Below are positions 38,384-47,000 of a stretch of 64,000 nucleotides of DNA, piece by piece. A program made the translations under genes and the position numbers. A model generated the notes under the pieces. That model made no database searches. It had not been told where the DNA came from and worked only from the letters and a program-made list of their open reading frames with translations. Position 1 is the first letter of the stretch, and each line of letters opens with the position of its first letter. This stretch comes from Nitrosococcus watsonii C-113 (GTDB lineage Bacteria; Pseudomonadota; Gammaproteobacteria; Nitrosococcales; Nitrosococcaceae). The DNA is taken from the NCBI RefSeq assembly GCF_000143085.1, contig NC_014315.1, positions 2,076,001 through 2,140,000 of the forward strand, given 5' to 3'.

Positions 38384-38651
38384 AGACCTTCTTACCTTTG
38401 CGCCAGTAACCTGCACCAATTATTCGGATGCGGCTAAATCGATACATGAACCGAACCGTGATAATACCGGTGCCTTCCTGATTGGTACCAAAGCAGTAAT
38501 ACCGTTTCTCATTCTGACTGTGGCTCAGATCTTCAGCTATCACACGCTTTGGATCGAGGAAGGCGTACTGAGCTTCGTAGAACGAAACCCCGTGTTTACG
38601 CTGATTGGCGGTGTTCTTCGCCTCATCCCACTCGAAGTTCGATTCGTTCAT
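38361..38651 (-). CDS. brnT: BrnT-type ribonuclease toxin
   Basis: The product has 96 residues: SNFEWDEAKNTANQRKHGVS, FYEAQYAFLDPKRVIAED and YRFSRIRIIGAGYWRKGKKV. These are the BrnT signature segments (WDExKxxxNxxKHGVxF and RxIxA-like C-terminal part) of a RelE-fold RNase. The usual RIISARRA is here RIIGAGYW, a modest deviation near the catalytic C-terminus. It forms an operon with brnA inside one cassette. Confidence 0.87.
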   Translation of the reverse strand: MNESNFEWDEAKNTANQRKHGVSFYEAQYAFLDPKRVIAEDLSHSQNEKRYYCFGTNQEGTGIITVRFMYRFSRIRIIGAGYWRKGKKVYEQANSV

Positions 38652-38708
38652 GGAATAAGGATAGTCTAAATATGGCTATTTAGCCATACGTCAATCTTCT
38701 GGCGCGAA

Positions 38709-38807
38709 GAACGTCTGAGCTCCCCGGCGCCAGCAACTGGCGCGCGGGTTGCTCTCGAAAGCCGCGTGACAGATGCGTCCGGCGTCCGGTGCAGCGACTT
38801 GTTAGGC
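38709..38807 (-). repeat. attC site
   Basis: The minus strand has CCTAACA-AGTCGCTGCACC at one end and GGAGCTCAGAC-GTT at the other, with pairing imperfect. It separates the broken GNAT gene from brnTA. Confidence 0.72.
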
Positions 38808-38865
38808 GGCAAACTACCAACGCCACGCGATGGTCCGGCGATGCGAGCGGCGAAAGCACTACAGC

Positions 38866-39327
38866 TCACAGCGAAATCCAATACTCAGGCAGAAACCTAC
38901 CAGGGATGCTATCTGATTCGCGCTCACCTATCTGTATCGCCCCAGACGACTCGTAAAAGCCAGCAGCATTAGGACCGCCCTGAATAAGGATGGACTGAGC
39001 TCCATGTCCGCGAGCAAAGTGGACTGCGTGCGCCATCCAGCGCCCTTCCGATGCCGCAACCCATCCGCTGTGGCTCGACAAATAGCGCCTCCAGCTCGAA
39101 CTGGGTCAATGAGAGTCTCTCAAGCGCGCAAAAACCAAGCTTTCTCTCGTCTTCCACCGCCACAAATATGACAGCACGTCATTCGCCACGTCTGCGGGCG
39201 TAACCGTCAGTTCCGCGCGACACGACGCCATGAATTCCGCTGAGTATCCCCAATGGCCCTTTGATCGCATAGCTAATTCAGTAAGCTCACTGCTCTCGGA
39301 TGGCTCAGCTGGACGAATGCTGACCAC
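38866..39327 (-). pseudogene. GNAT N-acetyltransferase, broken by two frameshifts
   Basis: The first frame gives MVSIRPAEPSESSELTELAM and HWGYSAEFMASCRAELTVTP. A shift near 39160-39175 leads to FVAVEDERKLGFCALERLSL and LEALFVEPQRMGCGIGRAL, which is the acetyl-CoA-binding loop. A second shift near 39040 leads to MAHAVHFARGHGAQSILIQG and GFYESSGAIQIGERESDS. Joined, this is an ordinary GNAT domain of about 150 residues. It is a mid-array cassette that has decayed while its neighbours remain intact. Confidence 0.82.
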
Positions 39328-39340
39328 TGCGCTCTTGCCG

Positions 39341-39413
39341 CCTAACGCCGCAATAACCGGCGCGAGGTACGAGCGTCCGATGCCGCAGGCGCGTAGTTAA
39401 TTGCCTTGTTATG
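39341..39413 (-). repeat. attC site
   Basis: The minus strand has CATAACA-AGGCAATTAAC at one end and GGTTATTGCG-GCGTTAGG at the other. The arms pair with one unpaired T, the typical extrahelical base. Confidence 0.87.
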
Positions 39414-39436
39414 TGAAGTAGTTGCCGCATGCCACA

Positions 39437-39703
39437 TTACCTGATCTGGCTATCTTTGCTACCGCGCCGATTGATGCCACCGGTACTAACCTCCTGAGCC
39501 TCAATGGCGGACTGACAAGATATACAGTATTGCGCGCCAGGAATTGCCTTACGCCTTGGTTCTGGAATAGGCGAACCACATTCTTCACAGTGTGTTGCGC
39601 TCTCGCCTGATGTGATTCTACTCCGAGCTCGTTTGACTGCATCTTCTACACTAGCTTCAATTTGATCTTGTACCGCTCCATCACGCGCCCAACCACCCGC
39701 CAT
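39437..39703 (-). CDS. DksA/TraR-family C4 zinc-finger protein
   Basis: The product has 88 residues. GAVQDQIEASVEDAVKRARS is the helical arm. CEECGSPIPEPRRKAIPG followed by YCISCQSA is the four-Cys zinc finger of DksA/TraR proteins. Short versions resemble plasmid and phage TraR-like factors that bind the secondary channel of RNA polymerase and alter promoter use without a long coiled coil. It is an integron cassette flanked by attC sites, and the C-terminus is free and basic. Confidence 0.85.
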   Translation of the reverse strand: MAGGWARDGAVQDQIEASVEDAVKRARSRITSGESATHCEECGSPIPEPRRKAIPGAQYCISCQSAIEAQEVSTGGINRRGSKDSQIR

Positions 39704-39744
39704 TGCTAATACCTTTTGCTACGTTTGTTCATTATTGAAGTTTA

Positions 39745-39816
39745 CACATAACGTTGAAGCTGTGCGGCGCAAACGAAGCGCAGCGTAGTTTGCGTCCGAA
39801 CAAGCGTCTTGTTATG
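39745..39816 (-). repeat. attC site
   Basis: The minus strand has CATAACA-AGACGCTTGTTCGG at one end and CAGCTTCAAC-GTTATG at the other. The inner arms are imperfect, but an internal palindrome (GCAAACTACGC..GCGTTTGC-like) is present. Confidence 0.75.
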
Positions 39817-40429
39817 CGCTTTCATTAATTTTCTGCATGAACGCTTTGTTTCTTGCGTTGCGTTCTTTTTGTAATTTCTCAATCTTATCGACCGCTTCCT
39901 TCATGAATTGCATTGGATTCCATTCATCTGGTGCCGGAGCGACTTGAGGAGGTAACTTCCCAATGTTGCGTAATTTTGAAGCCAAGCCATGTGCCTTTAA
40001 TCCCAGCGCAGCGTATTGCAATTGACGCTCTTCAAATCCTTCTTCGTAGTTTGGCGGCGAGGCAGCATATTCAAATGCCCCGGATATTTTATGATTTGCG
40101 GCTTCTATTTGATTGGGGAGGCTAAGCACCTCATACATTAAGCTCGCCGGAAGAGCCTTCCATTCTACTTCAACAGAAAGCGGATCGAAGTTTGGTGTTT
40201 TTGTTTGTATTGACCTACACCCGTCTTGATCTGGTTGGCCATAACAAAGGCCATCATCAGCCACGACATCAGCACATCCATTTATGAAGGTATCGAGGAT
40301 GCAAGAGATGCGAATGGCTAGATATTCAAGATCTTTTTTGTTCTTTCCTTTCTGAAACCACCATTCCTTGATGGCATTAAGCAGAACACCCAGAACCACA
40401 CCAATCAATATATAAGCTGTTTTATCCAT
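39812..40429 (-). CDS. Membrane-anchored hypothetical cassette protein
   Basis: The product has 205 residues. Residues 1-20 (MDKTAYILIGVVLGVLLNAI) form one membrane anchor, followed by a cytoplasmic basic stretch (KEWWFQKGKNKKDLEYL). The rest is helical, with KISGAFEYAASPPNYEEGFE and a coiled C-terminus (AVDKIEKLQKERNARNK). AAGAAGTGAG precedes the ATG. No family is recognised; single-anchor proteins of this kind occur in defence cassettes, but nothing shows a role. The 161-bp repeat block lies directly upstream. Confidence 0.72.
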   Translation of the reverse strand: MDKTAYILIGVVLGVLLNAIKEWWFQKGKNKKDLEYLAIRISCILDTFINGCADVVADDGLCYGQPDQDGCRSIQTKTPNFDPLSVEVEWKALPASLMYEVLSLPNQIEAANHKISGAFEYAASPPNYEEGFEERQLQYAALGLKAHGLASKLRNIGKLPPQVAPAPDEWNPMQFMKEAVDKIEKLQKERNARNKAFMQKINESA

Positions 40430-40450
40430 ACTGACTCACTTCTTGTAACG

Positions 40451-40613
40451 CATAATCGGGGAGTTGACGGCGGGTTCTCCTGCATACATAGGCGCACGGC
40501 GTCTGATGATGCAGGAGGTTCTGCCCGTCGAACGGTTGTTCGCGATGCGTAGTGGCGCGGGCAGCCGTTTGGCGCAGTTAACTCCCCGATTCGCGCCGCG
40601 CAGCGGCGCGAAC
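40451..40613. repeat. 161-bp repeat block, copy 2 (with shared leader)
   Basis: 40453-40613 is identical to 36369-36529, about 4.1 kb away. It sits between the attC of the HIRAN cassette and the next gene. On the minus strand the order is core GTT, a 10-bp hairpin, GTTAACT and an attC-like inverted repeat (CTGCCCG..CGGGCAG), then the shared leader (40451-40533). Confidence 0.88.
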
Positions 40614-40703
40614 GCCGTGGTTCAGCCGCGCCGGAGCGCGAAGCGCGGAGGGAACCCAAAGCGCGCCAGCGGGTTGGGCGTCGGCTGCAACCACTTGTTA
40701 GAT
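40611..40703 (-). repeat. attC site of the first cassette
   Basis: The minus strand has TCTAACA-AGTGGTTGCAGCCG at one end and CGGCTGAACCAC-GGCGTT at the other. The arms (40617-40628 and 40682-40694) pair perfectly apart from one extra G. This is the clearest attC of the array. Confidence 0.92.
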
Positions 40704-41389
40704 TAACCAAGCTTCGCAATCCTTCTCTTCAGGGCCTCATTGTCCGCTTTAGTAAGCCCTATTGGGTCGACTACGGATTTCCAGGCTTCATATTCTTCCT
40801 TTGCTTCAGCTGGCCGCTTTAGTTTGACTAATAACAGTGTCAGCCTGTTTATCGGGGCGTGTTTGTAGCGATGTGCCGCCGCTGTGCGATTTTTTTTATT
40901 TATATCAATCACACAGATCATTGCTTCACGATAGGCTTCGACGACGCTCTCAATTTGGCCGTTTGATTTTTCCTTTTCTAAAGCCGCTTTTACTTTTGCG
41001 TCGACTTTCTCTGCCAGCTCGCGATTAGCACTATGAGCAGCCCAATCAATTTCACTTTTTATTAGCGTGATTAGAAGGCCGTAATTTCTTTTTTGGCCAA
41101 GAAGCCTATGCCACCATTTTGTACCGCCTATCCGTTTCAAAACTTTCGCTTCGATCGGCTCCCCTCTCAGGATGGAAGAGGCATCTCTTGCATCCGACGG
41201 TAGGTAACCAAGTTGCTGCCTAGTACCATTGAACACTGCGACCGCATGGCGGTCATGTGGATTGTCAGGCTCTGCCACTAAACTTAAGCGGTCACCACGA
41301 CGACACTTTACTACAAGATCTTGGCGCTGGATTCCGTCACTATTTGCGTAAGGGCTTCCGCGCAGACGCACTGTAAATGTACTACTCAT
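40703..41389 (-). CDS. HIRAN-domain protein, first cassette
   Basis: The product has 228 residues. The N-terminal HIRAN domain (about 5-100) shows the GDRLSLVAEPDNPHDRHAVA core and QLGYLPSDAR. A helical C-terminal part (120-228) has LTLLLVKLKRPAEAKEEYEA, resembling a helical repeat. HIRAN domains bind DNA 3' ends in the eukaryotic HLTF helicase. In bacteria they occur fused to helicases or alone in mobile regions. This one is nearest to intI and so the most recently integrated or best expressed cassette. The stop merges with the attC. Confidence 0.82.
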   Translation of the reverse strand: MSSTFTVRLRGSPYANSDGIQRQDLVVKCRRGDRLSLVAEPDNPHDRHAVAVFNGTRQQLGYLPSDARDASSILRGEPIEAKVLKRIGGTKWWHRLLGQKRNYGLLITLIKSEIDWAAHSANRELAEKVDAKVKAALEKEKSNGQIESVVEAYREAMICVIDINKKNRTAAAHRYKHAPINRLTLLLVKLKRPAEAKEEYEAWKSVVDPIGLTKADNEALKRRIAKLG

Positions 41390-41423
41390 TGAACCCCCAT
41401 TAATCTAACTATTGATTATCAAG

Positions 41424-41552
41424 CAAATCTGCCTGATAAATTGATATTGCCGGCTTTTTCAGGCACTTTTGCCCTGATAATACCCAAAACATGTATATTT
41501 GCCTTGATAACATGATAATTAGCCATCAATTCAGGCAAATTTGCCTATATAA
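41424..41552. promoter_or_regulatory. Candidate attI/intI control region with repeated GCC(C/T)TGATAA motifs
   Basis: This segment lies between the first cassette and intI, where attI and the divergent cassette and integrase promoters are expected. Four related motifs occur: GCCTGATAA (41431), GCCCTGATAA (41471), GCCTTGATAA (41501) and GCCTATATAA (41543). The last is part of a perfect 14-bp palindrome AGGCAAATTTGCCT (41533-41546), directly before intI. No LexA-type box was seen. The exact attI core could not be fixed. Confidence 0.5.
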
Positions 41553-41587
41553 TGATATGTCGCCTCACTATAGCCACTAACTATTTG

Positions 41588-42670
41588 ATGCCAAGCACCA
41601 AATCGCCAACCTTGCTGGAAGATATTCGCCGCATCATGCGGCTCAAGCATTATTCACTGCACACCGAGCGCTCTTATTGTGAGTGGATTAAGCAGTTTGT
41701 CAAATTTCACCAACTCAACGAAAGATCTGCGCTGTTTGAAAACAGTGAAGCCAAGATAGAAACGTTTTTAAGCTATCTGGCAACAGAACGCAAAGTGGCG
41801 CCTGCCACTCAAAATCAGGCGATGAATGCGTTGCTGTTTTTATACAAGCAGGTTCTGGATATGCCGCTGGCCAAGCATATCGAGGCCATTCGCTCCAAAA
41901 CTAGTCGGCATGTGCCAGTAGTGCTGTCGTTGGACGAGGTCAGGCAGGTATTGCCACGGGTTGAAGGCGTGGCGCAGTTGGCGGTGAAATTGTTATACGG
42001 CAGTGGCTTACGGATTAGCGAGGCCGTTCGGTTGCGGGTGCAGGATCTCGATTACGATTATCAACAGATTACCGTGCGCTCTGGTAAGGGCGATAAGGAT
42101 AGGATAACCCCGCTTTCTGCGGCCATGATACCGTTACTGCAAAATCATTTAGAAAAGGTCAAGGCGATTCACAAGCAGGATTTGGCCGACGGCTTCGGTG
42201 CGGTGTATTTGCCGTATGCGCTGGCAAAAAATATCCTCATGCCGAACGGGAATGGGGCTGGCAATATGTGTTTCCGGCCCGTTCGTTATCGGTAGACCCT
42301 CTGTCGAGTTTGACTCGACGCCATCATATAGATCAATCGCTGATCAATAAGGCGATCAAGGCTGCGGTTCGACAAGCGGGGTATTACCAAGCGGGTTTCT
42401 GCACATACCTTTCGGCACAGTTTTGCCACGCATTTGCTGCAACGCGGCATTGATATTCTTACCATTCAGGTGTTATTGGGACATAGCGATCTGGAAACAA
42501 CAATGATTTATACGCATGTTTTAAATCAAGGTAGGCAAGGCGTTATCAGTCCGCTAGATAATTTGGGTATTGGATGGCTAGGTCGCGGATTTTTGCATAA
42601 TAATTGGGTCAGAGCAAACCTTTCCTTACCCAGCGCCTTGGCTTGTCAAAATTCGAATATCTTTCAATAA
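41588..42670 (+). pseudogene. intI: Integron integrase, interrupted by two single-base indels
   Basis: The reading starts at MPSTKSPTLLEDIRRIMRLK. The SAM-like N-terminal domain (HYSLHTERSYCEWIKQFVKF) is followed by the tyrosine-recombinase domain with YGSGLRISEAVRLRVQDLD (first Arg). At 42226-42231 an A run is one base short of the expected AAAAAAA. The integron-specific segment (NAEREWGWQYVFPA) therefore continues in another frame. One extra G at 42377-42381 restores the original phase, giving [15 protein letters not shown] (His, Arg) and [16 protein letters not shown] (Tyr). All catalytic residues survive. The changes are -1 and +1 in homopolymers, so a recent mutation or sequencing error are both possible. 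Orientation is opposite to the cassettes, as expected for an integron. Confidence 0.88.
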
Positions 42671-42739
42671 TGGCCCTTCAATTTGATATTTAAATAATTC
42701 ACGGTAAATTGCCTGCTTCTTTTCTGATTCATTCGTTAA

Positions 42740-42779
42740 AGCAAGAGGGAAATAGCGATAAACTTATTTCCCTCTTGCT
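42740..42779. terminator. Strong inverted repeat between intI and the DUF2780 lipoprotein gene
   Basis: AGCAAGAGGGAAATA (42740-42754) and TATTTCCCTCTTGCT (42765-42779) are perfect 15-bp inverted copies around a 10-base loop. It lies 28 bases after the stop of the minus-strand lipoprotein gene. A following T run is short, so termination may be only moderate. Confidence 0.65.
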
Positions 42780-42806
42780 ACTTTATTTGAATCGACCTTA
42801 CTAAAA

Positions 42807-43397
42807 TCAAGGTGCGCCCAAGGCTGACCGTAATAAATTAGCTACCGCTTGCCCGCCAGTATTTCTCACGTAATTAGTCACTACAGGTACAAATTGGCTG
42901 ACCATATCAGGAGAAAGGTTCAATTGTTGAAATGAAGAGGCTAAGGAAGTCATGCTCCCTAATGCGTTATTTGCATCACCCATCATTGAGGAAAGGCCGC
43001 TAGTAGCCATACCTGGCGCCGAACCAGACACGTTAGGTGCCGCATTCAGCATATCACTCATTCCTGGCACAGACTGAGACAAGGTTGTAAACTCTTGAGG
43101 CTTCATATTATTTTTAGCTTCTTGGAAAATTGCGCCAGCACCTCCCATGGCCTGCTGCTCAGAAACACCTAATTGGTTAACCAAAATATCCGCTAAATTG
43201 GCTTGATTCTCCATATTTTTAGCAGCAGTTGTTCCCGATTCAATCGCCTGCCTTCCCCCTTGTGCCGCCTGTTCAACTGTTGCTAAGCCACTATCCACAG
43301 AGCTAGCAACATTTTCCTCTCCCCCCTTAGTCGCGCATCCCATACCCAATAAAATTAATATTAAAATACCAATTTTTATACAATCTATTATTCTCAT
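42807..43397 (-). CDS. DUF2780-like lipoprotein
   Basis: The product has 196 residues. The signal peptide ends in a lipobox (LILLGMGCA, Cys21), so this is an outer or inner membrane lipoprotein. The C-terminal half is the DUF2780/VcgC-like region: DILVNQLGVSEQQAMGGAGA, AIFQEAKNNMKPQEFTTLSQ, and PDMVSQFVPVVTNYVRNTGG followed by QAVANLLRSALG. The family's function is unknown; related genes occur in vibrio integrons (VcgC), though this one lies outside the array. A terminator-like hairpin follows the gene. Confidence 0.8.
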   Translation of the reverse strand: MRIIDCIKIGILILILLGMGCATKGGEENVASSVDSGLATVEQAAQGGRQAIESGTTAAKNMENQANLADILVNQLGVSEQQAMGGAGAIFQEAKNNMKPQEFTTLSQSVPGMSDMLNAAPNVSGSAPGMATSGLSSMMGDANNALGSMTSLASSFQQLNLSPDMVSQFVPVVTNYVRNTGGQAVANLLRSALGAP

Positions 43398-43611
43398 TAC
43401 AATTCCTTTCTAAGGTTGATTTACAGCTGTAGCGAGTAGTGCCCTGCTGCCCTCTGCTACTCTAGAGAAATATTTCTTTCTTAATCACTTTAGGGCAAGG
43501 TTGCTCCATCTACCCATGCCAATTCCCTGCTTTCTTCAAATTCCTATGGTTATTGGACATCGGACAATATTACTATTGTATCTATCCTTACTATAAAATC
43601 CATTCTGGAAT

Positions 43612-43893
43612 ATGTCTAATAAAGTAGAAATACAATACTGTACCGGGTGCCGTTGGTTGCTTAGAGCAGCCTGGATAGCGCAAGAATTATTAACAACTTT
43701 CGAGCAGGAAATCTCAGAATTAACACTACGGCCTGGAACGGGTGGCGTTTTCAATATATTGGCTAACGGTAAGCTTGTCTGGTCTCGAAAAGAAGCCGGT
43801 CGATTCCCTGAAATTACCGAGCTAAAGCGGCTTGTCAGAAACCAAATAGCCCCCACCAAGGATCTGGGTCATGCGGATAAAAAACACAAGTAA
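43612..43893 (+). CDS. SelT/SelW/SelH (Rdx) family redox protein
   Basis: The product has 93 residues. VEIQYCTGCRWLLRAAWIAQ carries the redox CxxC of the family (Cys in place of selenocysteine). The thioredoxin-like fold continues with LRPGTGGVFNILANGKLVWS and EAGRFPEITELKRLVRNQI. Small SelW-like proteins are thought to act in thiol redox balance; the substrate is unknown. It starts about 210 bp upstream of valS on the same strand, but spacing argues for separate transcription. Confidence 0.88.
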   Translation: MSNKVEIQYCTGCRWLLRAAWIAQELLTTFEQEISELTLRPGTGGVFNILANGKLVWSRKEAGRFPEITELKRLVRNQIAPTKDLGHADKKHK

Positions 43894-44106
43894 ACTATGT
43901 TTATATATTCTCTGCATACCTGGGAGCTTTCGGTTTACCAGGAAGCCCAAACCACTCATCATCTTTTTAGCCTGTAATCATAATTTTAATCTTAGAGATT
44001 GTACTCCAGAGATTTAAGCCTTATGAAATGTATAATACTTAAACTACGGGCAGAATTTCTGTCCTTTCCGTTTCTCTAATAAATAAACAACGATTTACCG
44101 ACCCCC

Positions 44107-46896
44107 ATGGATAAAAGCTATAACCCGCAAGCGATAGAACAATACTGGTACCAAATCTGGGAGCAGAAAGGCTATTTTACTCCCCAGGGGAAAGACTCCT
44201 CCTACTGCATTATGATCCCACCCCCCAATGTCACCGGCCACCTGCACATGGGACATGCCTTCCAGAACGCCATTATGGATGCTCTAATCCGCTATCATCG
44301 GATGCGAGGGGACAAGACCCTATGGCAAGTAGGTGCTGACCATGCCGGAATCGCAACCCAAATGGTAGTAGAGAATCAGCTGAATGCCGAAGGAAAAACT
44401 CGTCACGATTTAGGCCGGGAGGTTTTTATCCAGCGTGTTTGGGCGTGGAAGGAACACTCAGGTGGCACCATCACCCGCCAACTCCGCCGCATGGGGGCCT
44501 CCGTGGATTGGAGCCGGGAACGCTTTACCATGGACGAGGGATTATCCCAAGCAGTATGCGAAGTCTTTGTACGCCTCTATGATGAAGGACTCCTCTATCG
44601 CGGCCAGCGTTTGGTGAATTGGGATCCAGTGCTTCATACTGCTATTTCAGATTTGGAAGTTACCTCGGAAGAGGAAAATAGTCACCTTTGGCATATGCGC
44701 TATCCCCTGTCGGATGGCAGCGGGCACTTGGTAGTGGCCACTACCCGCCCTGAGACCATGCTGGGAGACACGGCAGTGGCGGTCCATCCGGAAGACCCTC
44801 GCTATCAGCATCTTATCGGCAAAACGGTTGCTTTGCCGCTGGCAGATCGCACCATTCCCGTGGTTGCCGATGACTATGTGGAGCCAGAATTTGGTAGCGG
44901 CTGCGTAAAAATCACTCCAGCCCATGATTTTAACGACTACGAGGTGGGACAACGGCATAAACTGCCCCTCATCAATATTTTTACGGTGGATGCCTCTCTC
45001 AACGAAAACGTCCCTGAAAAATATCAAGGCTTGGACCGCTTCGAGGCTCGTAAACTCGTCGTGGCTGATCTGGAAGCCGCCGGTTTATTAGAAAAAATTG
45101 AAGATCATAAGCTCATGGTACCCCGGGGCGATCGCTCCCGCACCGTCATCGAGCCTTATTTGACCGATCAGTGGTTCGTGAAAACCGCCCCCTTGGCCGA
45201 GCCCGCGATTCAAGCGGTAGAAAATGGCCAAATCCGCTTTATTCCCGAAAACTGGAATAAAATTTATTTTGAGTGGATGCGAAACATTCAAGATTGGTGT
45301 ATCTCCCGCCAAATTTGGTGGGGACACCGGATTCCGGCGTGGTATGATCCAGAAGGCAAAATCTATGTCGCATCCACGGAAACCCAAGCCCGCCAAAAAT
45401 ACAACCTTCCTCCCGATCTCCCGTTAGAACAAGATCCGGATGTACTAGATACCTGGTTTTCGTCGGCTTTGTGGCCTTTTTCTACCTTGGGATGGCCGGA
45501 AAAAACCTCTTCGCTGCAGGCTTTCTACCCCACCAGTGTCCTGGTCACCGGATTTGATATTATCTTTTTCTGGGTGGCCCGGATGATCATGATGGGCCTG
45601 AAATTCACGGGAGAGGTTCCCTTCCACGAAGTCTATATTCACGGTCTGGTTCGTGACGCCGAGGGCCAGAAGATGTCTAAATCCAAGGGCAATGTCCTTG
45701 ATCCTCTGGATCTCATTGATGGCATTGATCTGGAAACTCTAGTCACCAAGCGAATCGGTGGTTTGATGCAGCCAGCCATGGCCAAGCGTATAGAAAAAGC
45801 GACACGTAAGGAATTTCCCCAGGGAATTCCCTCTTTCGGCTGCGATGCCCTGCGTTTCACCTTCGCTATTCTGGCCACCCGGGGCCGGGATATCCGCTTC
45901 GATTTAGGCCGGATTGAGGGCTACCGCAATTTCTGCAATAAACTTTGGAATGCGGCACGCTATGTTCTCATGAATGCGTCCTCGGAAATAGTGGCTGAGA
46001 AACAAAGCAAGCCGGAGCAAACCGAAGCAAATTTCATGCTAGGTGCCCCGGAACGCTGGATTATCTCCCGCTTCCAATCAACGACACAGGAAGTTATCGA
46101 GGGTATCGAAAATTACCGTTTTGATAGAGCTGCCCAGGCAATCTATGATTTTACCTGGAATGAGTATTGCGATTGGTATCTGGAGCTTTCCAAACCGGTA
46201 CTCAATAACCCGGCTAGCCCAGAAGCCGCTAAGCGGGGCACCCGTCACACACTGCTCCATGTGCTAGAAGCCCTGTTACGTCTTGCCCACCCCATCATTC
46301 CTTTTATTACCGAGGAGATCTGGCAGCAAGTGGGGCCCTTGGCTGGCTGCCCAGGGAAAACCATTATGCTGCAACCCTATCCCCGCCCAGAAACCGATAA
46401 AATCGATGAAAAAGCCGTTGCGGAAATAGAATGGGTCATCGCCTTTGTTACTGGGGTACGCTCCATCCGCTCCCAAATGAATATCGCCCCTGGCAAACCC
46501 ATTCCTTTGCTGTTACAAGCTGGAACGGCCCGTGACCAGGATTGGTTAAAATCTAACCAGAATTTTCTCTCGGCCTTGGCTAAACTGGACTCTATTCAAT
46601 GGTTAAAAGATGAAACTCCACCGCCTGCGGCGACTGCCCTGGTAGACGAGCTCAAGCTTCTAATTCCTCTGGCTGGACTTATCGACAAGGAAGCAGAACT
46701 TAAACGACTGGATCGGGAGATGCAGAAAATGCGCAAGGATCTAGCACGAGTCCAAGAAAAGCTGGCCAATTCTAACTATGTGGAACGGGCTCCAGCTGAG
46801 ATCGTCGCAAAAGAACGCCAGCGGGCCCAGGAAGTAGCCGCTGCCTTAAATACACTAGCACAACAACAGGCCGAGATAGCAGATTTAAACCCTTAA
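44107..46896 (+). CDS. valS: Valyl-tRNA synthetase
   Basis: The product has 929 residues, the normal length. It charges tRNA-Val with valine. The class I motifs are [18 protein letters not shown] (HIGH) and [14 protein letters not shown] (KMSKS). The editing domain between them contains [19 protein letters not shown]. An anticodon-binding helical domain and the C-terminal coiled coil (residues about 860-929, [20 protein letters not shown]) complete it. No good ribosome-binding site precedes the ATG (ACCCCC). A bidirectional terminator follows directly. Confidence 0.96.
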   Translation: MDKSYNPQAIEQYWYQIWEQKGYFTPQGKDSSYCIMIPPPNVTGHLHMGHAFQNAIMDALIRYHRMRGDKTLWQVGADHAGIATQMVVENQLNAEGKTRHDLGREVFIQRVWAWKEHSGGTITRQLRRMGASVDWSRERFTMDEGLSQAVCEVFVRLYDEGLLYRGQRLVNWDPVLHTAISDLEVTSEEENSHLWHMRYPLSDGSGHLVVATTRPETMLGDTAVAVHPEDPRYQHLIGKTVALPLADRTIPVVADDYVEPEFGSGCVKITPAHDFNDYEVGQRHKLPLINIFTVDASLNENVPEKYQGLDRFEARKLVVADLEAAGLLEKIEDHKLMVPRGDRSRTVIEPYLTDQWFVKTAPLAEPAIQAVENGQIRFIPENWNKIYFEWMRNIQDWCISRQIWWGHRIPAWYDPEGKIYVASTETQARQKYNLPPDLPLEQDPDVLDTWFSSALWPFSTLGWPEKTSSLQAFYPTSVLVTGFDIIFFWVARMIMMGLKFTGEVPFHEVYIHGLVRDAEGQKMSKSKGNVLDPLDLIDGIDLETLVTKRIGGLMQPAMAKRIEKATRKEFPQGIPSFGCDALRFTFAILATRGRDIRFDLGRIEGYRNFCNKLWNAARYVLMNASSEIVAEKQSKPEQTEANFMLGAPERWIISRFQSTTQEVIEGIENYRFDRAAQAIYDFTWNEYCDWYLELSKPVLNNPASPEAAKRGTRHTLLHVLEALLRLAHPIIPFITEEIWQQVGPLAGCPGKTIMLQPYPRPETDKIDEKAVAEIEWVIAFVTGVRSIRSQMNIAPGKPIPLLLQAGTARDQDWLKSNQNFLSALAKLDSIQWLKDETPPPAATALVDELKLLIPLAGLIDKEAELKRLDREMQKMRKDLARVQEKLANSNYVERAPAEIVAKERQRAQEVAAALNTLAQQQAEIADLNP

Positions 46897-46902
46897 AAAG
46901 AA

Positions 46903-46936
46903 TTGGGCCGAATGGAAGAATATCCATCCGGCCCAA
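46903..46936. terminator. Bidirectional terminator between valS and nitrosocyanin gene
   Basis: TTGGGCCGAATGGA (46903-46916) and TCCATCCGGCCCAA (46923-46936) are inverted copies with one mismatch around a six-base loop. It lies seven bases after the valS stop, in the convergent gap with ncyA. A-runs flank the left side, which suits the minus-strand transcript. Confidence 0.75.
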
Positions 46937-47000
46937 CGATAAGCTGCAAATTAAGATATTGAATATTTTATCTGCGGCTTATTTTCATAGGCTTTATGTC

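Noticed and set aside
33906-42670. CRISPR array
   Set aside because: Repeats here are attC sites and leaders of unequal length and spacing, with genes between them; there are no short regular repeats and no cas genes.
42807-43397. DUF2780 lipoprotein as an integron cassette
   Set aside because: Although related genes occur in vibrio integrons, it lies on the far side of intI with no attC next to it.
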